64,000 nt of DNA from Psychromonas algarum (GTDB taxonomy: Bacteria; Pseudomonadota; Gammaproteobacteria; Enterobacterales; Psychromonadaceae). The notes under the pieces were generated by a model. The model had not been told where the DNA came from. It saw nothing but the letters and a program-made list of their open reading frames with translations, and did no database searches. The position numbers and the translations under genes are program-made. Location: the NCBI RefSeq assembly GCF_004376845.1, contig NZ_SNUW01000009.1, positions 1-64,000 on the forward strand, in the 5' to 3' direction. Numbering within the stretch: position 1 is the first letter of the stretch; the number at the start of each line of letters is the position of its first letter. This document shows positions 10,028 through 17,307 of the stretch, in pieces.

Positions 10028-10282
10028 ATGCAAGAGCTTGAAACTGAATTAAAAACACTGATTATTGAATCGCTTAATCTTGAAGATATGAGTGTGAATG
10101 ATATTGAAACTGAAGCACCTCTTTTTGGAGAAGGTTTAGGTTTGGATTCTATCGATGCGTTAGAACTCGGGTTAGCGATTAAAAAACAATATAATGTTGT
10201 GTTAGATGCTGATGATACTGAAACTCGTCAACATTTTTCTTCAGTTGCTAATTTAGCAAAATATATCAGTGCAAACCGATAG
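10028..10282 (+). CDS. apeE: Acyl carrier protein (ApeE)
   Basis: This 84-residue acidic protein has the phosphopantetheine attachment motif LDSIDALEL with Ser41. It carries either the aryl starter or the growing polyene chain as a thioester. It sits 18 bp after apeD and 9 bp before a second carrier protein gene, a paired arrangement typical of aryl polyene operons. No phosphopantetheinyl transferase gene is visible in the cluster, so activation must come from an enzyme encoded elsewhere. Confidence 0.9.
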   Translation: MQELETELKTLIIESLNLEDMSVNDIETEAPLFGEGLGLDSIDALELGLAIKKQYNVVLDADDTETRQHFSSVANLAKYISANR

Positions 10283-10291
10283 GAAATAAAG

Positions 10292-10549
10292 ATGAAAGAT
10301 TTAACGAGAGATGAAATATTTGTACAAATTCAACAAGCCTTAGTTGAGTTATTTGAATTAGAAGCTGACGACATTAAGTTAGAAACTAATTTATACAAAG
10401 AATTAGATTTAGACAGTTTAGATGCCGTTGATTTAGTGGTGCATTTACAAAAACTAACGGGTAAAAAAATTCAGCCTGAAGAGTTTAAGTTAGTACGTAC
10501 TGTTGAAGATGTGGTTGATTCAGTAGAAACGTTGCTGAAAGAAAAGTAG
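10292..10549 (+). CDS. apeF: Acyl carrier protein (ApeF)
   Basis: This 85-residue acidic carrier protein has Ser42 in DLDSLDAVDL. It resembles its neighbour ApeE in fold but differs clearly in sequence (GKKIQPEEFKLVRTVEDVV in the last third), so the two are probably specialised for different steps or partners. The stop codon shares its last base with the GTG start of the next gene, which implies translational coupling. Confidence 0.9.
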   Translation: MKDLTRDEIFVQIQQALVELFELEADDIKLETNLYKELDLDSLDAVDLVVHLQKLTGKKIQPEEFKLVRTVEDVVDSVETLLKEK

Positions 10550-11190
10550 TGAAACTTTTTCCTATACTTGCAGCACTTGTTTTATTCGCCTACCCCTTTG
10601 CCGTGTATTACGGATTAAATGAATGGGGTTTAGGTGCTGTTGCTGGTGTATTAGGCGCACTCTTTTTATTAAGAATGATTGGTGGTAATCAAACTCGCTT
10701 ACGTGAATTAAAGTATATTGCTTGGTTAAGTGGTGGCGCAGGTGTTGCGTTAACGTTATTAGCATTAGTGTTTAAAAGTAGTCAATGGTTTACTTATTAT
10801 CCGGTGATTGTGAATGCGTTGATGTTAGTGATTTTTGCGCAAAGCTTGACTCAAAAAGAGACCATGATTGAGCGCTTTGCTCGTTTACAAGAGCCTAATT
10901 TACCTGATTATGCCGTTCGTTATACTCGCAGTGTGACCAAGGTTTGGTGTTTGTTTTTTGTGGTGAATGGCAGTATTGCTTTAGCTACTACTTTTATGTC
11001 GTTACACACTTGGACACTTTATAACGGTTTAATTAGTTATCTTTTTGCTGGTGCTTTATTTGCTGTTGAGTTTATTGTGCGTTTATTGGTGAAAAGAAAG
11101 AATGAGAAAGCGAATAATGAAAGTGGCAATCAAACAAACAATCAAGCAAGTAAACCAGCAAATAACCAAGTAGATAAAAATGTCCTTTAA
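10549..11190 (+). CDS. apeG: Integral membrane protein of aryl polyene operon (COG4648 type, ApeG)
   Basis: This 213-residue protein starts at a GTG that overlaps the apeF stop by one base. It is highly hydrophobic, with about five to six membrane segments (roughly residues 2-20, 27-45, 54-75, 82-100, 130-155 and 160-180). The tail is hydrophilic and rich in Asn, Gln and Lys (from about residue 183). It matches the conserved membrane protein found at this place in aryl polyene clusters. Its biochemical role is unknown to me; a scaffold or transport role at the inner membrane is inference. The gene overlaps the next one by 11 bases. Confidence 0.75.
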   Translation: MKLFPILAALVLFAYPFAVYYGLNEWGLGAVAGVLGALFLLRMIGGNQTRLRELKYIAWLSGGAGVALTLLALVFKSSQWFTYYPVIVNALMLVIFAQSLTQKETMIERFARLQEPNLPDYAVRYTRSVTKVWCLFFVVNGSIALATTFMSLHTWTLYNGLISYLFAGALFAVEFIVRLLVKRKNEKANNESGNQTNNQASKPANNQVDKNVL

Positions 11191-12604
11191 TTCTCTTGCT
11201 GATCTTTTATTAAGTCAACGTGATGATACTATTATTGCTTTTGATGCTGATGGGGATATTAGTTGGCAACAGTTTGTATTGGATGTACGTCATTTAATTC
11301 AGGCTATTAACAGTAAACCTTGTCAGTCTATTGCGATTTGTTGCGATGATAGCTATTTTTTTCTTGTGGCTTTTTTTGCCACTATTTATGCGAATAAAAA
11401 AGTGGTTTTACCCGGCAATCATCAACCTGCCATGTTGTTATCTCTTGCTTCTGAGTTTGATTTGTTAATTGATGATGGTCAGGTGACACAAGCTGCAGAG
11501 AAAGATCTAACACAACAACTCTTTCAACAAACTTCTATAACATTACCTCTTACTAAACAATCGCTTACATCTGTTGCTGATGTTGATTTTTTTGCCCTTG
11601 ATTTAACGGCTATCGAAATTACTTTATTTACTTCAGGATCAACAGGGACACCTAAAGCGATTAAAAAAACGTTATTGTCGTTGCAAGAAGAAGTACAAAA
11701 TCTACAAGATAACTTTGGTCATTTTTTAGCACATTCTCGAGTGGTTAGTACGGTATCTCACCAGCATATTTATGGTTTGTTATTTCGTGTGTTATGGCCT
11801 TTATGTGCAGGTACCGCGTTTGCTCGTAAAGATATTATTTACCCTGAGCAAGTTATTGCAAATGGCACAATGCAACACACGTTAATCAGTAGCCCTGCGT
11901 TATTAAAGCGTTTATTAGATGAAGGTCAGCAAGGTCATTATTGTGCGGTATTTTCATCGGGTGGACCTCTTTCAAGTGCGGCTTCTGATTTATGTAAACA
12001 ATTATTAAATCAAACTGCGATTGAAGTTTTTGGTAGTACTGAAACGGGTGGTATTGGTTATCGTCAGCAACAAACTGCCGAGAGTGTTTGGACTTTTTTC
12101 TCTAAAGTAATTATTAAATTAAATGCTGATAACTGTTTGCTTTTGAACTCTCCTTGGTTAAGTGAGAAACTCGATGTCACTTTAGCGGATGCGGCAAGTG
12201 TTGATGGTTATTATCAAACCAGTGATCAATGTGAATTATTAGATAATCATCAATTCAGATTAAAAGGTCGTGTTGATCATATTGTTAAAATTGAAGAAAA
12301 ACGTGTTTCATTAATTGAAGTAGAAACACACCTTAATGCCTTAGAGTGGATTTCTGAAAGTGCTGTTGTCGTTGTCACTGAACCACATCGTACAACGTTA
12401 GGTGCGCTATTAGCATTAACTGCACAAGGTGAGCAGCAATTAGCCACTTTAGGTAAAGGAAAATTTTGGATAAAACTTCGTCAATCATTACGTGATTGGG
12501 TGGAGCCGGTTGCTATTCCAAGACATTTTCGTATTGCGCCTGAAATACCAATGAATAGACAGGGTAAACGTTTACAACAAGAGATTGCAGGGTTATTTAA
12601 ATGA
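11180..12604 (+). CDS. apeH: AMP-forming acyl/aryl-ACP ligase (ApeH)
   Basis: The 474-residue product is a member of the ANL (acyl-CoA synthetase) superfamily. The nucleotide-binding motif TSGSTGTPKA lies at residues 151-160, a second adenylation motif FGSTETGG near residues 287-294, and the C-terminal lysine motif NRQGK near residue 463. It is expected to activate the aryl acid starter, such as 4-hydroxycinnamic or 4-hydroxybenzoic acid, and load it on one of the adjacent carrier proteins. The ammonia-lyase gene five genes downstream can supply the acid. The gene overlaps both neighbours. Confidence 0.85.
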   Translation: MSFNSLADLLLSQRDDTIIAFDADGDISWQQFVLDVRHLIQAINSKPCQSIAICCDDSYFFLVAFFATIYANKKVVLPGNHQPAMLLSLASEFDLLIDDGQVTQAAEKDLTQQLFQQTSITLPLTKQSLTSVADVDFFALDLTAIEITLFTSGSTGTPKAIKKTLLSLQEEVQNLQDNFGHFLAHSRVVSTVSHQHIYGLLFRVLWPLCAGTAFARKDIIYPEQVIANGTMQHTLISSPALLKRLLDEGQQGHYCAVFSSGGPLSSAASDLCKQLLNQTAIEVFGSTETGGIGYRQQQTAESVWTFFSKVIIKLNADNCLLLNSPWLSEKLDVTLADAASVDGYYQTSDQCELLDNHQFRLKGRVDHIVKIEEKRVSLIEVETHLNALEWISESAVVVVTEPHRTTLGALLALTAQGEQQLATLGKGKFWIKLRQSLRDWVEPVAIPRHFRIAPEIPMNRQGKRLQQEIAGLFK

Positions 12605-12969
12605 GCAGTGAAACAGCACAATACAAGGCCACTATCCTTGAACAAAAAGTGGTAGAAAATACAGCAACGCTATTATTACAGGTGGATCCTGAGATCACTT
12701 ATTTTCAAGGACATTTTGAAAATTATCCATTACTTGCGGGTGTTGTGCAGATTGATTGGGCTATTTATTACGGTAAAAAACTGCTTTCTTGTGACACTGT
12801 TTTTGCAGGAATGGAAGTGATTAAATTTCAACAGCCAATTTTACCTAACTATCAAGTTTTACTGACTTTACGTTGGGAAAAAGAGAAACAGAAACTGTAT
12901 TTTTCTTATACAGCCGATGACGAGGTGAGTTGTTCTTCAGGACGTATTAAATTGGACGCGACAAAATGA
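12601..12969 (+). CDS. apeI: Hotdog-fold 3-hydroxyacyl-ACP dehydratase subunit (ApeI)
   Basis: This 122-residue FabA/FabZ-like protein has a GHFENYPLLAGV motif with the catalytic-type His38. In aryl polyene synthesis the dehydratase is reported to be a complex of ApeI with ApeP, whose gene lies near the end of this operon. The enzyme removes water after each ketoreduction to give the conjugated polyene. It begins with a 4-bp ATGA overlap with apeH and ends with another 4-bp overlap with apeJ. Confidence 0.85.
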   Translation: MSSETAQYKATILEQKVVENTATLLLQVDPEITYFQGHFENYPLLAGVVQIDWAIYYGKKLLSCDTVFAGMEVIKFQQPILPNYQVLLTLRWEKEKQKLYFSYTADDEVSCSSGRIKLDATK

Positions 12970-14660
12970 GTCAGTTTAACCCCTGCTTTCTTATCCCTTG
13001 TTACAATCATGGCAATACAATCCATGCGGTAGTGGATCAGCTTATAGAGCGTTTCTCTCTGCCAGTTATTGTGATTGATGATGGTAGCCAAGCAGAAACA
13101 CAAGTTGTTATTGATGCACTAGGCACAAAAGTAGAGATTATTCGCCTTGAGCAAAACCAAGGTAAAGGCGGCGCTGTGATTGCTGGGCTTAAAAGAGCTC
13201 AGCAGTTAGGGTTTACTCACGCGTTGCAAGTTGATGCTGATGGGCAACATGACTTAGCTTCCTGTAGTAAATTAATTGAAGAGTCAAAAACATACCCTGA
13301 AGCACTTGTTTCTGGTCGACCTATTTATGATGAGAGTGTGCCTAAAGGCCGCTTGTATGGTCGTTATCTTACGCATACTTGTGTGTGGTTAGAAACGCTC
13401 TCTTTTGAGATAAAAGACAGCATGTGTGGTTTTCGATCTTACCCTGTAGAGCGATTAAATGAAGTGATTGCAAAACAGCACTTAGGCAAGCGTATGGATT
13501 TTGATACCGAAGTGATGGTGAAATGTTTTTGGGATGATGTTGAGATCCGCTTTATTACCACTAAGGTGATTTATCCTGAAAATGGTATTTCTCATTTTCA
13601 ACCATTTGCCGATAATGTGCGTATTAGTAAAATGCATACCCTGCTTATTTTAGGTATGTTGTTGCGTATACCGAGTTTATTAACACGTAAAAAACGTTTA
13701 CAGAAATCATTACAACATTGGTCAAAGCAAACAGAGTCAGGTACTTATTACGGTATTAAATGTTTATTATTTATTTATTCTCTGTTTGGGCGTCGCGTTT
13801 TTAAATGGTGTTTAAAGCCTGTTATGTACTATTACAGTCTATTTGCAAAAAATTCGATAGCGGCTTCTCAAGAATATCTTTACCATTTAAAACATTATTC
13901 TGCAGAGCATGATATTCCATTACCTAAAAAATTAACGGTTAATCAGCACCTTAGCTCTTTTGCCGAAACTATTTTAGATAAATTAGCTGCATGGAAAGGT
14001 GACTTTTCAGTAAAAGATCTGACCATTCATAATCAAGATCATATTAGTGAAGCACAAAATCAACCACGTGGTTGTGTGATTTTAGGATCTCATTTAGGCA
14101 ACTTAGAATTATTTAGAGCATTGAGTCTACGTCATCAAGATTTAACCATTAATGCGTTAGTTTTTACTGAGCATGCGCCGCGTTTTAATGCGGTGATGCA
14201 AGCCGTTAATCCAGACTCAAGTGTTAATGTTATCCAAGTGAATAAAATCGGCCCTGATACAGCAATTATGTTAGATCAAAAAATAGATGCTGGAGAATGG
14301 GTAGTGATTGTGGGCGATAGAACGTCAACCAGTGTTGAAAATAAAGTGGTATGGGCTGATTTTCTTGGTAAACCAGCGCCCTTTCCACAAGGTCCTTTTT
14401 TATTGGCCTCAATTTTAAAAGCACCTGTGTATTTACTATTTGGTTTACGTGATGATAGTAAAAAAGAGGCGCATTTTGATCTGCATTTTGAGCCTTTTAG
14501 TGAGCAAATACTTTTACCTCGTCATAACCGAGAACAAGCTTTGCAAGATGTAGTAACACAATATGCAAAACGTTTACAATTTTATACATTAAAGGCACCA
14601 CTACAGTGGTACAACTTTTTTGATTTTTGGAAATTAACTGGAAAAAGCAATGATAAATAA
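12966..14660 (+). CDS. apeJ: Bifunctional family 2 glycosyltransferase / lysophospholipid-type acyltransferase (ApeJ)
   Basis: The 564-residue protein has two domains. Residues 1 to about 230 form a GT-A family 2 glycosyltransferase (PCYNHGNTI near the start, IDDGS at 37-41, DADGQHD at 90-96). Residues about 350-560 form an LpxL/HtrB-like acyltransferase with GSHLGNLE (His376-x4-Glu381). A basic linker separates them. This fusion is typical of aryl polyene clusters and is thought to help attach the polyene to a sugar-lipid anchor. It overlaps apeI by 4 bp and the ammonia-lyase by 11 bp. Confidence 0.85.
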   Translation: MSQFNPCFLIPCYNHGNTIHAVVDQLIERFSLPVIVIDDGSQAETQVVIDALGTKVEIIRLEQNQGKGGAVIAGLKRAQQLGFTHALQVDADGQHDLASCSKLIEESKTYPEALVSGRPIYDESVPKGRLYGRYLTHTCVWLETLSFEIKDSMCGFRSYPVERLNEVIAKQHLGKRMDFDTEVMVKCFWDDVEIRFITTKVIYPENGISHFQPFADNVRISKMHTLLILGMLLRIPSLLTRKKRLQKSLQHWSKQTESGTYYGIKCLLFIYSLFGRRVFKWCLKPVMYYYSLFAKNSIAASQEYLYHLKHYSAEHDIPLPKKLTVNQHLSSFAETILDKLAAWKGDFSVKDLTIHNQDHISEAQNQPRGCVILGSHLGNLELFRALSLRHQDLTINALVFTEHAPRFNAVMQAVNPDSSVNVIQVNKIGPDTAIMLDQKIDAGEWVVIVGDRTSTSVENKVVWADFLGKPAPFPQGPFLLASILKAPVYLLFGLRDDSKKEAHFDLHFEPFSEQILLPRHNREQALQDVVTQYAKRLQFYTLKAPLQWYNFFDFWKLTGKSNDK

Positions 14661-16191
14661 CCAGCAAAACATTAAATTTGGTGCAGGACGCTTAACAATA
14701 GAAGACATTGTTGCTATCTCAGATGGCGCCAATGCAGAGATGAATAGCAACCCTGAATATGTTGCTAAAATAGATCGGGGTGTTGCCTTTCTTGAATCAT
14801 TATTAAAAGAAGATGGTGTTATTTACGGTGTAACAACAGGTTACGGTGATTCTTGTACGGTTGCTATACCAACGGATTTGGTGGCTGAATTACCACTTCA
14901 TTTAACACGTTTTCATGGTTGTGGTTTAGGTGCTAATTTAACTGAAAAACAATCTAAAGCTGTGCTTGCAACGCGTCTGTGTTCGCTTTCTCAAGGTGTT
15001 TCTGGTGTTACACATGACTTGTTAAATCAGATTATTACTTTAATTAATAATGATATTTCACCACGTATTCCTGAAGAAGGTTCTGTGGGTGCAAGTGGTG
15101 ATTTAACACCTCTTTCTTATTTAGCTGCTGTATTAATTGGTGAGCGTGAAGTTATCTATAAAGGTGAAATTCGTCCAACGATGGATGTTTTTCAAGAGCT
15201 AAATATTAAACCGATAGTGCTACAACCAAAAGAAGGTTTAGCATTAATGAACGGTACTGCTGTAATGACGGCTTTAGCTTGTTTAGCCTTTAAACGTGCT
15301 GAATATTTAGCAAAAGTGGCCACTAAAATTACCGCAATGGTTTCAGTTGCTATGCACGGTAATGACTTCCATTTTGATGAAGCTTTGTTTGCTGTTAAAC
15401 CACATGCAGGTCAACAAAAAATTGCAGCTTGGTTACGTAGTGACCTACAAGCTGAACGTCCTCCGCGCAATAGTGACCGCTTACAAGATCGTTATTCATT
15501 ACGTTGTGCTCCGCATGTGATTGGTGTTTTACAGGACACGCTTCCATGGTTACGTTCAATGATTGAGAATGAATTAAATAGTGCTAATGATAACCCTATT
15601 ATTGACGGAGATAACGAACGTGTTTTACACGGTGGTCATTTCTACGGTGGTCATATTGCGATGGCAATGGACACATTAAAAGTCGCTGTTGCTAATATTG
15701 CTGATTTATTAGATCGCCAAATGGCGCAGTTAATGGATTACAAATTCAATAATGGTTTACCATTTAATTTGACGGGTGCTACCGGTGCTCGTAAACCAAT
15801 TAATCATGGTTTTAAAGCGGTACAAATTGGTGTCTCTGCTTGGACTGCTGAAGCACTTAAACATACTATGCCTGCGAGCGTTTTTTCACGTTCAACTGAA
15901 TGTCATAATCAAGATAAAGTTAGTATGGGTACAATCTCTTCACGTGATTGTTTACGTATTTTAGTGCTGACAGAGCAAGTTACAGCGGCTTGTTTATTAG
16001 CAGCAACGCAAGCATTACAAATTCGTAAACGTGAAAATGAATTAAATGAGTCACACTTGAGTGATGGGATAAAAACCATGCTTGCTTCAGTATTAAGTGA
16101 ATTTACGTTTGTTGATGAAGATCGCCCATTAGAAGCGGACTTACGTAAGTTTATGGAATTAATTCAAACTGAGAAGTGGGATTTATACTAA
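14650..16191 (+). CDS. MIO-type aromatic amino acid ammonia-lyase (HAL/PAL/TAL family)
   Basis: This 513-residue enzyme removes ammonia from an aromatic amino acid. The MIO cofactor is formed from Ala148-Ser149-Gly150 (SVGASGDLTP). The catalytic Tyr lies in IYGVTTGYG (Tyr59). The pair that governs substrate choice appears as Phe88-His89 in LTRFHGCG. Tyrosine lyases usually have His-Leu there, phenylalanine lyases Phe-Leu and histidine lyases Ser-His, so this pair is mixed. A generic annotator would call it hutH, but no other hut gene is near. Its place inside the ape operon argues for Tyr to 4-hydroxycinnamate, the aryl starter. Not all aryl polyene clusters carry this gene. Confidence 0.85.
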   Translation: MINNQQNIKFGAGRLTIEDIVAISDGANAEMNSNPEYVAKIDRGVAFLESLLKEDGVIYGVTTGYGDSCTVAIPTDLVAELPLHLTRFHGCGLGANLTEKQSKAVLATRLCSLSQGVSGVTHDLLNQIITLINNDISPRIPEEGSVGASGDLTPLSYLAAVLIGEREVIYKGEIRPTMDVFQELNIKPIVLQPKEGLALMNGTAVMTALACLAFKRAEYLAKVATKITAMVSVAMHGNDFHFDEALFAVKPHAGQQKIAAWLRSDLQAERPPRNSDRLQDRYSLRCAPHVIGVLQDTLPWLRSMIENELNSANDNPIIDGDNERVLHGGHFYGGHIAMAMDTLKVAVANIADLLDRQMAQLMDYKFNNGLPFNLTGATGARKPINHGFKAVQIGVSAWTAEALKHTMPASVFSRSTECHNQDKVSMGTISSRDCLRILVLTEQVTAACLLAATQALQIRKRENELNESHLSDGIKTMLASVLSEFTFVDEDRPLEADLRKFMELIQTEKWDLY

Positions 16192-16193
16192 TA

Positions 16194-16233
16194 ACTAAGC
16201 AACTGATTAATAATACTTAATCAGTTGCTTAGT
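16194..16233 (+). terminator. Strong hairpin between ammonia-lyase and apeK (partial terminator or processing site)
   Basis: A perfect 16-bp stem (ACTAAGCAACTGATTA with its complement at 16218-16233) and an 8-nt loop begin three bases after the ammonia-lyase stop. The sequence after it is TTATTCC, so the U-tract is poor. It may attenuate transcription into the distal half of the operon or stabilise the 3' end of a processed upstream message. Confidence 0.6.
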
Positions 16234-16262
16234 TTATTCCATTAACCTCTCTGGAGTTTTAC

Positions 16263-16691
16263 ATGGCTGAGCAAAAAGTTAATTTAATGGCAGAGGTTAC
16301 TTTGGTGACTTCATTTCAAGATGCTGACCCTATGGGGGTTATTTATCATGGAAACTATTTTCGTTTTTTTGAAGAATCGCGCCGTTTATTAATGGAAAAA
16401 ATTAATTATAACTATCGTGATATGGTGATTTCTGGTTATGCCTGGCCGGTGATCGATAGTTACGTTAAATATGTTCAAGCAATTCCTTTTAATCATGAAA
16501 TACGTATTACCGCTAAATTAGCTGAGTGGGAAAATTATCTGCGTGTTGATTATGTTATTTATGATGCGCAGTCAGGTAAACGTATGACTAAAGGTTATAC
16601 ACGACAAGTTGCTGTTGATATGAAAACGGAAGAGATGTGTTTTGCCTCTCCTAAAATATTAGCTGAGAAGTTGGAGCCCTATTTTGTTTAA
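16263..16691 (+). CDS. apeK: 4-hydroxybenzoyl-CoA-type thioesterase (ApeK)
   Basis: This 142-residue hotdog-fold protein has the family motif DADPMGVIYHGNY, with likely catalytic Asp22 and neighbouring His29. In aryl polyene operons it is thought to release or edit thioester intermediates. It follows the 71-bp gap that contains the large hairpin, so it is the first gene of the distal half of the operon. An AACCTCTCTGGAGTTTTAC ribosome-binding region precedes its ATG. Confidence 0.85.
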   Translation: MAEQKVNLMAEVTLVTSFQDADPMGVIYHGNYFRFFEESRRLLMEKINYNYRDMVISGYAWPVIDSYVKYVQAIPFNHEIRITAKLAEWENYLRVDYVIYDAQSGKRMTKGYTRQVAVDMKTEEMCFASPKILAEKLEPYFV

Positions 16692-17307
16692 TTATCGTTT
16701 AATTAATAAAGGACTTTGCTGTTTATTATTGCTTTGTTCATTTTCATTATCAGCTTTAACACTTGAGCAATTACAGCAACAATTAACAACCCAGAAAGTT
16801 TTACGTGGTGATTTTACACAATCAAAATCGCTACAAATGTTTAAACAACCTTTGCTTTCTGACGGTACATTTTTATTAAGTCATGAGCAGGGGTTGATTT
16901 GGCAGCAAAATAACCCGTTTCCTGTGTCGTTGGTGTTAGCAAAAGATAAATTACGTCAGCAATTTTCAGGTAAAGAAGCAGAGATTATTGAAGCAAAAGA
17001 TAATCCGATGGTTTTTTACTTTAGCCACCTATTTTTATCTTTGTTTAAAGGTGATTTGAGCTCACTTGAAAGCCAATTTAGCATGCAATTAAGCGATGAT
17101 GGTAAAGGCAATTGGTTATTAAATTTAACGCCTAAAAAAGCGCCTTTAGATAAAGTGTTTAAAAGCATTAAAATTCAAGGAAAAGAACAAATAAAATCAT
17201 TGACGTTAACGGAACTCAATACAGACTCTTCGCTGATTACCTTTAGTAATATTAGCGAGCAACAAGCACCTTTAACACAGCAAGAAAAAGATGCGTTCAA
17301 ATTCTAA
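16684..17307 (+). CDS. apeL: LolA-like outer-membrane lipid/lipoprotein carrier protein (ApeL)
   Basis: The 207-residue product has a signal peptide (hydrophobic residues 9-24, cleavage near SLSALT). A LolA-type half-barrel follows, with LRGDFTQSKSLQMF near residues 39-52. The start is a TTG inside the end of apeK, supported by a GGAG site seven bases upstream. A periplasmic carrier of this kind is expected to ferry the hydrophobic aryl polyene lipid from the inner to the outer membrane. It overlaps the exporter gene apeM by 17 bp. Confidence 0.8.
   Translation: MFNYRLINKGLCCLLLLCSFSLSALTLEQLQQQLTTQKVLRGDFTQSKSLQMFKQPLLSDGTFLLSHEQGLIWQQNNPFPVSLVLAKDKLRQQFSGKEAEIIEAKDNPMVFYFSHLFLSLFKGDLSSLESQFSMQLSDDGKGNWLLNLTPKKAPLDKVFKSIKIQGKEQIKSLTLTELNTDSSLITFSNISEQQAPLTQQEKDAFKF

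Noticed and set aside
14061-14074. CAACCACGTGGTTG palindrome in apeJ as a further parS site
   Set aside because: It shares only the CACGTG core; the outer bases do not match GTTTCACGTGAAAC. It also resembles chance palindromic codons.
14650-16191. Annotation as histidine utilisation gene hutH
   Set aside because: No hutU, hutI or hutG is nearby, the gene overlaps apeJ inside the pigment operon, and the selectivity pair is not the usual Ser-His.
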